The notes: generated by a model not told the origin, from the letters alone. Numbered from the stretch's first letter, positions 25,689 through 33,389 are shown. The stretch is 63,560 nt of DNA from Paenibacillus selenitireducens (GCF_002021565.1 NZ_MSZX01000024.1:27-63586), one strand, 5' to 3'. Made by a program: numbers and translations.

Positions 25689-26410
25689 TGGAAAAACAAC
25701 CTCATATTCAGCTGGATGGATCGTTGGCTGTCAAAAAAGCAATTGTGGTAGGAGATCCCGCTCGAGTAGATATTGTGAAATCGGTTCTGGAAAATCCACA
25801 AGATATCACATACAATCGAGAGTTTAAATCTGCGATCGGTACCTTTAAGGGGCACAAGATTCTAGTCCTGTCGACCGGTATTGGTGCACCTTCCATGGTC
25901 ATTGCTTTAGAGGAGCTAAAAGCGATTGGTGTCGAATCCGTGATTCGTGCCGGAAGCTGCGGTGCGATGGACAGCAGTTTTAAGGTTGGTGAAATTATGG
26001 TCGTAACGGGCGCTGTTCGTGATGAAGGCTTAACTGAAAAATATGTTCCAAAGGATTTCCCGGCCATTCCATCAAGTGAGCTACTGATGCGGGCAATGAA
26101 GCAAACTGAAATTCCAGTGAAGACTGGAATCGCAAGAAGCCATGACGGTTTTTATATGGACAACAACATGGAAGTAGAAGATTTCTGGTCGCGTAAACAA
26201 GTTTTAGGCGCAGATATGGAGACAAGCGCTCTCTATATTGTTGGCCGTTTAAGAGGACTTCGAACCTTATCGATTCTCAATAATGTCGTGCCTTATATGG
26301 AATCTCTGGCAGATGGGGTCAATGAATTGGTTACAGGAGAATCACAAATGAAAATCGGAGAATTGCAGTCTATCAAATTGGCATTAGCAGTTCTAACCGA
26401 GGAGGAGTAG
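25688..26410 (+). CDS. Nucleoside phosphorylase (uridine phosphorylase-like)
   Basis: 240 aa, nucleoside phosphorylase-I family (PF01048). Motifs: VVGDPARV (phosphate site, about 20-27), LSTGIGAPSMVIALEEL, the family signature VIRAGSCGAM and the active-site GADMETSALY. It cleaves a nucleoside with phosphate to base and ribose-1-phosphate. Two in-frame ATGs (25685, 25688) follow AAAGGAG; I use the second, giving TGATG overlap with the regulator. Five bases downstream of its stop region starts the PnuC-like transporter, which suggests that the nucleoside is imported and then cleaved, possibly nicotinamide riboside. Confidence 0.88.
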   Translation: MEKQPHIQLDGSLAVKKAIVVGDPARVDIVKSVLENPQDITYNREFKSAIGTFKGHKILVLSTGIGAPSMVIALEELKAIGVESVIRAGSCGAMDSSFKVGEIMVVTGAVRDEGLTEKYVPKDFPAIPSSELLMRAMKQTEIPVKTGIARSHDGFYMDNNMEVEDFWSRKQVLGADMETSALYIVGRLRGLRTLSILNNVVPYMESLADGVNELVTGESQMKIGELQSIKLALAVLTEEE

Positions 26411-26414
26411 GCGT

Positions 26415-27110
26415 ATGAAACAAGGAGTTTATAAAGTTTTAAAAAGCAAAACGTGGGACACATTATGGCTCATATTTGGGATCGTTCTGGTGATGGCTAG
26501 TTCTTTTTATAGTTATAGCGGTACCTTTGATCTCCTTCTCGTCACCTCATTTATTGGCGGTATTCTAGGTATGGTGATCGTGTTGCTCTTCGCCAATCAA
26601 TATGGGAAAACGGCCAGTGGTTTGGGTGTCGTTGGAGCTCTATTCGATACGTTTAATAACTTTAGATTCGGCTTGCTAGGAAATGTTTTCGTAGGGATCT
26701 ACTGTACTGCGCTGTACGCCAAAGGCTTCCTGACGATGGGAAAAGAAATTAAAGTCACGAAAGTAACGAAATCCAATTTATATATTTCAGCAATGATTGC
26801 TTTGGTTGGTTCTGTTGTTCTCTACTTCTATGGCGGTACGATTCTTCCAGCTGATGCACCGATGTGGGTCATCGTGTTCAACGTTTTAGTTTTCCTAGTC
26901 CAAGTTATTTCGCAATATTTGATGGTAGAGGGTAAAGCTATTTCTTGGATCGGTTGGATTCTTGCTAACTTTATTAACTTGGCTCTGCAAATATATATTG
27001 TTGTTCAAGGTAACAGCCCGACGGCAATGATTTACTTGTCCATGACCATTATGTTCCAACTGAATTCCATTAAGGCAGCGATTCTATGGTATGGATACGG
27101 CGAAGAATAA
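26415..27110 (+). CDS. pnuC: PnuC-like nicotinamide riboside/nucleoside transporter
   Basis: 231 aa with about seven membrane segments and short loops, size and topology of PnuC (NR uniporter). The GLLGNVFVGIYCTALYAKGF stretch and a C-terminal SMTIMFQLNSIKAAILWYG resemble the PnuC core and its WY-type end. Start ATG 26415 follows GAGGAGGAG, 4 bp after the phosphorylase stop. In the family, transport is driven by trapping inside the cell; normally an NR kinase does this, but here the partner is a phosphorylase. The symbol is by family likeness, less certain than the operon structure. Confidence 0.7.
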   Translation: MKQGVYKVLKSKTWDTLWLIFGIVLVMASSFYSYSGTFDLLLVTSFIGGILGMVIVLLFANQYGKTASGLGVVGALFDTFNNFRFGLLGNVFVGIYCTALYAKGFLTMGKEIKVTKVTKSNLYISAMIALVGSVVLYFYGGTILPADAPMWVIVFNVLVFLVQVISQYLMVEGKAISWIGWILANFINLALQIYIVVQGNSPTAMIYLSMTIMFQLNSIKAAILWYGYGEE

Positions 27111-27147
27111 AACATATCCTTGAAACCATGCATAGTCTTAGAATCAA

Positions 27148-27236
27148 GGGGAACTTGTCATATAGACATGAATAGCAATGAAGTCAGGCTGCCAATTTCC
27201 TGGCAGCCTGTTCCGCTAACGGGAAGCATAGTTGTT
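27148..27236 (+). repeat. Hairpin-plus-tail repeat (copy 7)
   Basis: GAACTTGTCATATAGACATGAATAG echoes the 19.23-kb motif; stem CAGGCTGCCA/TGGCAGCCTG (27185-27210), then tail AACGGGAAGCATAGTTG (27218-27234), ending at the stop codon of the convergent gene. It lies between convergent genes and may also terminate them. Confidence 0.65.
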
Positions 27237-27626
27237 TCAATTCATAATTTTCAAATTCCGTTCCTCAAAAATTTGTTTGGCGACAAAAACAGCATTAAGA
27301 ACTCTTGGAAACCCAGTATAGGGAATGCAATGCATAATCGCTTCAATTACTTCATTCGGTGAAAGTCCTACATTAAGAGCTGCGTTGATATGCACGTTTA
27401 GCTGTGGCTCGCATCCGCCTTGTGTTGTAAGCGATGCGATCGTTATTAGCTGACGTTGTTTGAGATCAAGAACTTCCCTTGCGTATATCTCTCCAAATGC
27501 AAATTCAACGACGTATTTTCCCAGGTCGGGAGCAATGTCCCTCATCGATTCAATGACACGTTTTCCTCCTTCACCATCTATTTGCATTAATTTTTCCCAA
27601 CCCCGTGTATAACGTTCATTTGACAT
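27237..27626 (-). CDS. Carboxymuconolactone decarboxylase-family protein
   Basis: 129 aa, the usual size of a single-domain CMD protein (PF02627). RDIAPDLGKYVVEFAFGEIY and LKQRQLITIASLTTQGGCEPQLNVHINAALNVGLSPNEVIE contain the conserved core, with one Cys (GGCEPQL) and His (NVHI); AhpD-type CxxC is absent, so peroxidase activity is unlikely. Start ATG 27626 follows GAGGAGG. Its promoter carries a palindrome in a 19-bp spacer, the hallmark of MerR control. CMD proteins under MerR (AdhR-like) regulators respond to reactive aldehydes in Bacillus, and that is a reasonable guess here. Confidence 0.9.
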   Translation of the reverse strand: MSNERYTRGWEKLMQIDGEGGKRVIESMRDIAPDLGKYVVEFAFGEIYAREVLDLKQRQLITIASLTTQGGCEPQLNVHINAALNVGLSPNEVIEAIMHCIPYTGFPRVLNAVFVAKQIFEERNLKIMN

Positions 27627-27659
27627 ATATTTTTCCTCCTCGTGAGTAACTTGAATTAA

Positions 27660-27690
27660 ATGTTACACTTTAGAGTGCACTCTAAAGCAA
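27660..27690 (-). promoter_or_regulatory. MerR-type promoter with 20-bp palindrome
   Basis: On the minus strand: TTGCTT, 19-bp spacer, TAACAT. The perfect palindrome CTTTAGAGTGCACTCTAAAG (27668-27687) fills the spacer. The overlong spacer is what MerR-family activators untwist. It drives the CMD gene. No MerR gene of matching type lies beside it. Confidence 0.75.
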
Positions 27691-27711
27691 TGCCTTTTTT
27701 GAAAATAACTA

Positions 27712-27742
27712 TTGCTCATTACGTTGCGTAATATGATTAAAT
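27712..27742 (+). promoter_or_regulatory. MerR-type promoter of the alpha/beta hydrolase
   Basis: TTGCTC, 19-bp spacer, TTAAAT, with ATTACGTTGCGTAAT (ATTACG-N3-CGTAAT palindrome) in the spacer at 27718-27732. The sequence TTGCTCATTACGTTRCGT is shared with the promoter of the MerR gene at 29880-29910. Confidence 0.7.
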
Positions 27743-27838
27743 CATAAATAAAGATGCGATTAATGAGCTGGAAGAAACTTGTACTGCAGGCAGTTACAAA
27801 TTCTTAATGGTGTTGATTCTAAGGGGGAACGAGTTATT

Positions 27839-28738
27839 TTGATAAAAAGTGAAACAGGTCATTTTACTTCTAAAGCAGGAGAAGCAGAGTTTAAGAACGC
27901 TTATAATGAAGCAATGGCACTTATCCCAAAGCCTAATGAAACAAAGGATATCCAAACTAAATATGGTACAGTTCGGGTTTATTACTTTACTGAAGAGAAA
28001 AACAGGGACAAAGAGCCTATCGTATTGCTTCCTGGACGCTCAGCTTCTACACCGATGTGGGAGCCGAATTTGGAGGGGCTAATGAAGGAAAGGCCTATCT
28101 ATGCAATTGATTTACTCGGGGAGCCTGGAATGAGCATACAGATAGTTGCAATTGACAACCGGCAGGTACAAGCTGAATGGTTAAATCAGGTGCTTGAAGA
28201 GTTAAATTCAGATAGAGCTCATATTGTTGGAGTTTCAATAGGGGGTTGGACTGCAATAAATTTAGCGAGATATTACCCCGAAAGAATAGCATCTATTAGC
28301 CTTCTAGATCCAGTTTTTGTATTCGCACCCATTTCACTAAAGATGATTGCTTTATCAATTCCGGCATCTGTGCCAGTTATTCCCCGAGCTATCAGAGAAA
28401 AGATGTTAAGCTATATTTCTGGAGGTGCTAAGGCTGATAAAAGTGAACCGATTGCAAAGTTAATAGAATCAGCAATGAGAAACTACAAGCTTAAGCTTCC
28501 GGCTCCTGATCAAATTCGTGTTGAAGATTTGAAAAAGATTGATCTTCCTATTCTTGCATTAATGGCTGAAAACAGCACAATGCATAATTCGAAAAAGGCA
28601 GTTGAAAATGGTAAAAAATATGTAAAAGATATTGATATCGAAAGCTGGCCTAATGCCTCACATGCGATAAATGGGGAGTATCCTGAAGAAGTAAACAGCA
28701 GAATACTGGTATTTGTAAAAAAGCATTCGCGGGACTAG
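27839..28738 (+). CDS. Alpha/beta hydrolase
   Basis: 299 aa starting at TTG 27839, about 11 bases after AAGGGGG; the longer frame lacks a ribosome binding site. The alpha/beta hydrolase fold is clear: VLLPGRSAS (oxyanion region), nucleophile elbow GVSIGGW with Ser at about 146, acid in the ALMAENSTMH region and the C-terminal His in NASHAINGEYPEEV. Enzymes of this kind act as esterases or lactonases; substrate unknown. Its promoter shares an operator with the TipA-type MerR gene downstream on the other strand, so it is probably that regulator's target and may inactivate the compound sensed. Confidence 0.85.
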   Translation: MIKSETGHFTSKAGEAEFKNAYNEAMALIPKPNETKDIQTKYGTVRVYYFTEEKNRDKEPIVLLPGRSASTPMWEPNLEGLMKERPIYAIDLLGEPGMSIQIVAIDNRQVQAEWLNQVLEELNSDRAHIVGVSIGGWTAINLARYYPERIASISLLDPVFVFAPISLKMIALSIPASVPVIPRAIREKMLSYISGGAKADKSEPIAKLIESAMRNYKLKLPAPDQIRVEDLKKIDLPILALMAENSTMHNSKKAVENGKKYVKDIDIESWPNASHAINGEYPEEVNSRILVFVKKHSRD

Positions 28739-28741
28739 GGT

Positions 28742-28960
28742 CAGTGGGTGCAATATGAGTCGTGCCTTCCGGAGGAGCCTTGACGACAACGCGCCTTCGA
28801 TCGTTCGGATCCTTGTCCCTGACCAGATATATTCTCCTAGAGTAGCAGGAGGAGGGAGAATGAGATTAGAGGCATCACCAAAGCCGATCCGCCCTCCATA
28901 AGCCAAATAAATATAAGACAAAAGAAATACAACCACCCAAATAAAAGCTGCATATCCAGC
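28742..28960 (-). pseudogene. Possible decayed coding fragment between convergent genes
   Basis: On the minus strand a membrane-like stretch (VVFLLSYIYLAYGGRIGFGD) runs into a Pro-rich stretch, and another frame continues RIYLVRDKDPNDRRRVVVKA. This looks like a broken gene with a frame change near 28840. No start, stop or family can be defined. Confidence 0.25.
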
Positions 28961-29024
28961 TCACGTTTTATTCGAATATGTGGGACTTATTTTAAAAGAT
29001 GAGTTTTTGCTCGTAATCATTTTA

Positions 29025-29861
29025 TTAGGGAATCTCCTCTGATAGTATTTGGCATTTATCGTATTTACGTTTTAAAGAGCTGTATTCTTTGCTGTCCTTG
29101 GGTCGGGACTTTAAATAGTGCTTCACCGATAGATCAATAAAAGATTGAGATGCATCCATGAGATCGCGGTCTCCCTCAGGCCATGAAGCTCGATCTCCTT
29201 GAATCTGTGCAAAAGCATGGATTCGTTCATCATCCCCTTCGGTTACTTCCAGTACTATTTTCCACCAAGCCTCGGCTAATTCTTGTGCAACCGGATCTTC
29301 CGGTGCCATCCCGGACTTGGCAAGCGCCACGGCTTTCAATGCTATTACTCTCCATGTATGATAAAAATCGAAGGCTTCTTTTTTGGCAAAATGTTCACCC
29401 AACATTTCCTTCAGGCGGTCACTGAAAGTGTATTGCCCCCAATCCAACAGATTACTGTTCCTTAAGGTTCGGATAAAACCGGTTATCAACTGCCACGACG
29501 GGTCGTTTCCAGCTGCAATGGCAGTCCGAAATGCCTCGATCGAAGCAATGCTTGCATGAGCGTCTTCTATTTTTCTATAGAGTACAACCTCTTGCTCATG
29601 CAGGATTTGATCGATCTGAGATAACTTCGGACGTTTAACCACTTTGTCGCGTATTTCTTGTAAGGAAAATCCTAATGATTTATAAAACATGATTTGTTCT
29701 AAACAGAGCATGTCTTCCTTGGTATAATAACGTCGTCCACCATCAGTACGGCCGGATGTCGGTAAAAGCCCGATATTGTCGTAGTGCTGAAGGGTTCTTA
29801 CGGTTACACCGGTTGCCGCGGCTAGTTCGCCGATCAAAAAGATTTTGTCTGTTCCGTCCAT
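29025..29861 (-). CDS. MerR-family regulator with TipAS-like antibiotic-binding domain
   Basis: 278 aa from ATG 29861, after AAGGAGGTGAG. Residues 5-75 are the MerR winged helix (LIGELAAATGVTVRTLQHYDNIGLLPTSGRTDGGRRYY), then a dimerising coiled coil (about 75-120), then a TipAS-type helical domain (about 140-270; KEMLGEHFAKKEAFDFYHTW, WWKIVLEVTEGDDERIHAFAQIQGD). TipAS domains bind thiopeptides or other large antibiotics. Its own promoter has the 19-bp MerR spacer and carries the same operator as the alpha/beta hydrolase promoter 2.1 kb away, so both are likely controlled by it. Confidence 0.9.
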   Translation of the reverse strand: MDGTDKIFLIGELAAATGVTVRTLQHYDNIGLLPTSGRTDGGRRYYTKEDMLCLEQIMFYKSLGFSLQEIRDKVVKRPKLSQIDQILHEQEVVLYRKIEDAHASIASIEAFRTAIAAGNDPSWQLITGFIRTLRNSNLLDWGQYTFSDRLKEMLGEHFAKKEAFDFYHTWRVIALKAVALAKSGMAPEDPVAQELAEAWWKIVLEVTEGDDERIHAFAQIQGDRASWPEGDRDLMDASQSFIDLSVKHYLKSRPKDSKEYSSLKRKYDKCQILSEEIP

Positions 29862-29879
29862 GCGTCTCACCTCCTTACC

Positions 29880-29910
29880 ATTACACCACATAACGTAACG
29901 TAATGAGCAA
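29880..29910 (-). promoter_or_regulatory. Autoregulated MerR promoter
   Basis: On the minus strand: TTGCTC (29905-29910), 19-bp spacer ATTACGTTACGTTATGTGG, TGTAAT (29880-29885). The spacer holds the ATTACGTTACGT operator also found at 27712-27732. The start site would fall at about 29873, inside the ribosome-binding site, so the leader is very short. Confidence 0.7.
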
Positions 29911-29928
29911 GGAATTTTTATTTTATAG

Positions 29929-30101
29929 AGGTTCTTGCCCTAACTCAATGACAATAACTTAAATACTTCTCCGAAAATGACAAGAACATGGATACTTGAC
30001 CGATTAGATAATTATCTAATCATTTTTGATGGTTGAGTGGAGGGACTCCCTTCATTGCGGTTCCTCATCTGTTCATTGAAGTAACGGGCAGGATTGTTCA
30101 A
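29929..30101 (+). repeat. Composite dispersed repeat (copy 8)
   Basis: Degenerate second copy of 19288-19453: GTTCTTGCCCTAACTCAATG, TGACAAGAACATGGATAC, palindrome GATTAGATAATTATCTAATC (about 30000-30020), GGTTGAGTGGAGGGACTC, TCATCTGTTC and tail AACGGGCAGGATTGTTCAA (30083-30101). Confidence 0.75.
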
Positions 30102-30203
30102 TCAATTCGCGAATAATTGACGAATGGGTAAAATCGCTAAGTACAACTTCTACAAAAAGTTCAATGAAATTTTCTCAAATCAGATTCATTAAGGAGGAAG
30201 TAC

Positions 30204-30692
30204 ATGAAAGCAACCATCATCGAAAAGCCGTCCATGACATTAATCGGTTTTGCGGCTAACGTAACTCTCTATGATGTGCAACAGAATCGGACAACGCTTA
30301 ATCTATCGGCGAATTTCATGGAAAGAAGAGCGGAAGTCAAAAGTTGCATTAACGAAAGAGAAGTATTTGGTCTTAGTACGGATCCTGAAGATTATAATCC
30401 CGAAACGGATCTTTTTGAATTTTTTATTGGAGTTGAAGTTTCTTCGACCGAGGACATTCCGGATGAAATGGTCGTTAGAGAGATCCCAGCTAATACTTAT
30501 GTTTTATTTACATTCAATGGTCCTTTCGAAAATGCAGGTGCCGTACATGCTTATTTATACTCTACGTGGTTAAAAGAAAGCGGATATGAACTCGCTGGGC
30601 TATATAATATCGAAATCTACGATGAAAGAAATCATGGTCCCGAGTCTGCGGAGTCCGTTACGGATATTTGCTTTCCCGTTCGCAAGAAGTAA
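30204..30692 (+). CDS. GyrI-like / effector-binding-domain protein
   Basis: 162 aa, the size of a stand-alone GyrI-like (AraC_E_bind) domain. AAGGAGG precedes ATG 30204. Fold cues: IIEKPSMTLIGFAANVT at the start, the FFIGVEVSSTEDIPDEMVVREIPANTYVLFTFNGPFENAG core, and the C-terminal YNIEIYDERNHGPESAESVTDICFPVRK. These domains bind hydrophobic small molecules; stand-alone forms can sequester or hydrolyse toxic compounds. It follows the MerR gene but on the opposite strand, separated by a repeat, so a link to it is only suggestive. Confidence 0.87.
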   Translation: MKATIIEKPSMTLIGFAANVTLYDVQQNRTTLNLSANFMERRAEVKSCINEREVFGLSTDPEDYNPETDLFEFFIGVEVSSTEDIPDEMVVREIPANTYVLFTFNGPFENAGAVHAYLYSTWLKESGYELAGLYNIEIYDERNHGPESAESVTDICFPVRKK

Positions 30693-30747
30693 TGGCATTT
30701 CGCAAATGTGGATTAAGCTAACGAGAAACGAGAGTTTAGGGACTTGC

Positions 30748-30799
30748 TTGGAGGCAGCTCCTTTTTGCTTTGTTGAAGTAACGGGCAGGATAGTTGAAT
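30748..30799 (+). repeat. Hairpin-plus-tail repeat (copy 9)
   Basis: Short stem GGAGGCAGCTCC followed by TTTTTGC and the exact tail AACGGGCAGGATAGTTGAA (30780-30798). Confidence 0.65.
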
Positions 30800-30907
30800 A
30801 TAATCAATTTTTACATCCTCCAAACCTGGGTGGGGTGATAGAATTAATCTAGTGCCTCAAAACATGCCGTTACAGTATGCGCGCAAACCGTGTAATAAAA
30901 TCACGCA

Positions 30908-31162
30908 TTGATATTAGTAGAACCCAATATCTATTACGGTCTATCGAGGCAACTTGATCCATCGTTTCGTTGGACGTACTATCTACCGTCTATGCGCGTA
31001 AAGAATCTGAACGATATTCCTGATGGCTTTATAGGCGACACGTTCCCAGCTTCCTTGGATAGCGAAGTATTCTTCGAAAAAATTGATACGGATGCATATG
31101 CATATGATGGCCAATATTGTCAAATGGAATGGTTTTCGCCCATCCGAGTGAGATATTATTAA
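30908..31162 (+). CDS. Uncertain short ORF, perhaps a gene fragment
   Basis: 84 codons from TTG 30908 with no ribosome binding site. The second half (MRVKNLNDIPDGFIGDTFPA ... FFEKIDTDAYAYDGQY) has protein-like composition, so it may be the end of a truncated gene. No family recognised. Confidence 0.3.
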   Translation: MILVEPNIYYGLSRQLDPSFRWTYYLPSMRVKNLNDIPDGFIGDTFPASLDSEVFFEKIDTDAYAYDGQYCQMEWFSPIRVRYY

Positions 31163-31232
31163 AATGATCAAAAAAGTCCATTGCGTGTGCCGCTATTGTG
31201 GTATGTTCTTTTTGTATAGTAATAATAAATAG

Positions 31233-32333
31233 ATGTTTGTACGAAAAGGAGAGATAGTTATAAATTATAACGAGGTTGTTTCAATCGGCGATACCTATTT
31301 ACTTGCAGTAGTATCAGAGTTGTTCGGATTAGAAGGCTATGAAATCCGGCAGATCCCGCCACATGAAGGAGGGAGGAATGTCGTATATACCTGTGAGAAA
31401 GAGGGCGTCGACGCAAAAATACTCCGAATCGCTTTCTTACCTGACAGGAGCCGGGAAGATTTTCTGGGAGAAGTTGAGTATATCAGGTATTTATTCGAGC
31501 ATGGAGGAAGTGTCTCGGATGTAGTCAGCTCTAGGAAGGGAAATCTGCTGGAAGAGATCATCCACAATAACCATACCTTTTTTATCTGCCTGTTTGAAAA
31601 GGCTAAGGGGAAAATGCTTGTAGAAAATAATTATCGGTACCGGGAAGGAGCTCCGATTACTGAATATTATTATAATTGCGGTAAAGTCCTGGGGAAACTG
31701 CACCAAATATCGAAAGGGTATATGCCTGTCCATCGCCGATATCGTTTTTTTGATAAATACAATGCTGAATATATTGAAAAACTGATACCCGGTTCGTTAC
31801 CTCTGCTGAAGGATAAGCTGTTAGATCTCCTTAAAACCTTAGAAGGACTGGATAGGGATCGTGAGTCTTTCGGTATGAACCATTTTGATTACAACGATGG
31901 GAATTATTCGATAGATTTTGATACCGGGCAAATAACCGTATATGATTTCGATAATTCATGTTACTGTTGGTATATGTTTGACCTGGCAGGTCTCTGGATA
32001 TCCGGAGTGGGCTGGATACAATTTGAACCAGACGCCGGTAAACGCAAAAAGTTTATGGATGATTATTTTGAAACCGTTCTCACGGGATACAGATCCGAGA
32101 CCAAGATTGAAGATTCGATGTTGGATAAGGTGCCTTTATTTATTCAGGTGAGTGTCATGGAAAATATTGTGGATGCCTTCGAGGTGATGCAAAACAACGA
32201 TGAGGAGCCGGCGTGTGACGAGGTGCTGTCGTATCTCATAAAATGCATGGAAGACGATATCCCATATAAGGGATTTTTCCATGAAATTTACTCGTGTGAA
32301 GAACCCTTTGAGTATGAAGAACGAAATATTTAG
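31233..32333 (+). CDS. APH-family phosphotransferase / kinase-like protein
   Basis: 366 aa with the aminoglycoside-phosphotransferase fold: N-lobe (GRNVVYTC ... ILRIAFLP, EVEYIRYLFEHGG), the catalytic loop as NHFDYNDGNYSID (HxDxxxxN, about residues 212-224) and metal-binding DFD (VYDFDNS). The family phosphorylates sugars, choline, antibiotics or other small molecules; this divergent form cannot be assigned. The start is doubtful: ATG 31233 has no ribosome binding site, while an excellent AAAGGAGAG lies within the frame followed after 6 bases by ATA at 31260, where an ATG would be expected. Confidence 0.8.
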   Translation: MFVRKGEIVINYNEVVSIGDTYLLAVVSELFGLEGYEIRQIPPHEGGRNVVYTCEKEGVDAKILRIAFLPDRSREDFLGEVEYIRYLFEHGGSVSDVVSSRKGNLLEEIIHNNHTFFICLFEKAKGKMLVENNYRYREGAPITEYYYNCGKVLGKLHQISKGYMPVHRRYRFFDKYNAEYIEKLIPGSLPLLKDKLLDLLKTLEGLDRDRESFGMNHFDYNDGNYSIDFDTGQITVYDFDNSCYCWYMFDLAGLWISGVGWIQFEPDAGKRKKFMDDYFETVLTGYRSETKIEDSMLDKVPLFIQVSVMENIVDAFEVMQNNDEEPACDEVLSYLIKCMEDDIPYKGFFHEIYSCEEPFEYEERNI

Positions 32334-32335
32334 TC

Positions 32336-32427
32336 TATAGCCCGGACCTGAATCCCATCGAGCAGTTATTCTGTTAAGCTGAATCGCAAAATTCGGAAAG
32401 TTGAACAACTCATACCAGCAAAGTGAC
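32336..32427 (+). pseudogene. IS630-family transposase remnant (C-terminal DDE end)
   Basis: YSPDLNPIEQLF, the hallmark end of the IS630/Tc1-type DDE domain, then a frame change and LNRKIRKVEQLIPAK before a stop. It begins 3 bp after the phosphotransferase stop. Only about 30 codons remain. Confidence 0.75.
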
Positions 32428-32484
32428 AGCATGATTGAAATAAGATTAAACATAACCCACCTTTACGCTAAATGGGACAAGGTA

Positions 32485-32550
32485 GTGAAGGAGCTTGCTA
32501 TGCTGCAGCTCCTCTTTTCTGTTGAAGTAACGGTGCTCGGCGGAATAGCA
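32485..32550 (+). repeat. Hairpin-plus-tail repeat (copy 10, degenerate)
   Basis: Stem AGGAGCT...AGCTCCT, then GTTGAAGTAACGGTGCTCGGCGGAATAG, a tail with an insertion. 32551-32672 contains only a T-rich stretch before the convergent glycosyltransferase. Confidence 0.5.
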
Positions 32551-32672
32551 CCCGATATACATGGGCTCATGGGAATACCAAAAGGAGTCACACACTTTAT
32601 AGATAAAGACGCTAATGCTGCTCACTAAAAAGCCGTTTTTTTTGTTCTAATTCATATAAACAGGAGTCCTTT

Positions 32673-33389
32673 TTAATCCCGTCGTGTAGCAATTTTCCTG
32701 AATTGATCTGTTTTCGCAATAATGTGTCCCCCCTTTAGTAAATAGTTATCACTCCCTTTCCATGTATGAGATTTTTTATTTTTTCTTCTAATTTGCACAT
32801 AATTATACGGATTAGGCGCATATATTCTATACCCTTTAGCTCGACATCTACTTAAAAATGAGACGTCTTCTCCTAATGACACATGGGGATATCGTACGTG
32901 GTCAAAAACACGTCTTCTAAATAAAATGGTCCCTCCCGCAATGAAACGAACGAACTTATTCTGTTGCTTGGGAAAGCGAAGGATGAGCACTTTTCTTGCT
33001 TCAAGATACGCTAGATATGCCCGTTTTCCCACAACATCAGCGTTTGATCGGTGTAAAGCCTTCATTTGTCCGGTTAAATAAAAAGATGAATAGAAATCGT
33101 CATCATCAAACTTTGAGATAAACGGGTATTTCGTTTTACTTACAGCATAATTAAGGCAACGACCTAAAGATTCTTTTTCGGCAATCTTATAGACGGAGAC
33201 ATTTTTATATTTCTGAGTCATTTTTCGGTACTTAGCTAAGTTCATGCTATCTTTATTCAAGATAATAATTAATTCTTTTACCGGGTGAAGCTGAGCCTTG
33301 TAATTTTTAAGAATATTACTGAAGAAATGTGGGCGATTAGTGCTTGTTATAATAGATACCCCTTGTAACCCGTTAGAAGCCTGGCGCAT
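32673..33389 (-). CDS. Family 2 glycosyltransferase
   Basis: 238 aa from ATG 33389, chosen because GGAGGTGAG lies 5 bases upstream. GT-A fold of GT2: VSIITSTNRPHFFSNILKNY at the start, nucleotide-binding ELIIILNKDS, the metal-binding DDDD cluster in FISKFDDDDFYSSFY (DXD) and the acceptor-side LGEDVSFLSRC. No membrane anchor. Similar stand-alone GT2 proteins in Bacilli decorate spore surfaces (CgeD-like); that role is only a suggestion. It is isolated between an IS remnant and a decayed ABC transporter. Confidence 0.87.
   Translation of the reverse strand: MRQASNGLQGVSIITSTNRPHFFSNILKNYKAQLHPVKELIIILNKDSMNLAKYRKMTQKYKNVSVYKIAEKESLGRCLNYAVSKTKYPFISKFDDDDFYSSFYLTGQMKALHRSNADVVGKRAYLAYLEARKVLILRFPKQQNKFVRFIAGGTILFRRRVFDHVRYPHVSLGEDVSFLSRCRAKGYRIYAPNPYNYVQIRRKNKKSHTWKGSDNYLLKGGHIIAKTDQFRKIATRRD

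Noticed and set aside
32401-32628. 75-codon ORF
   Set aside because: Covers the end of the IS630 remnant and a dispersed repeat.
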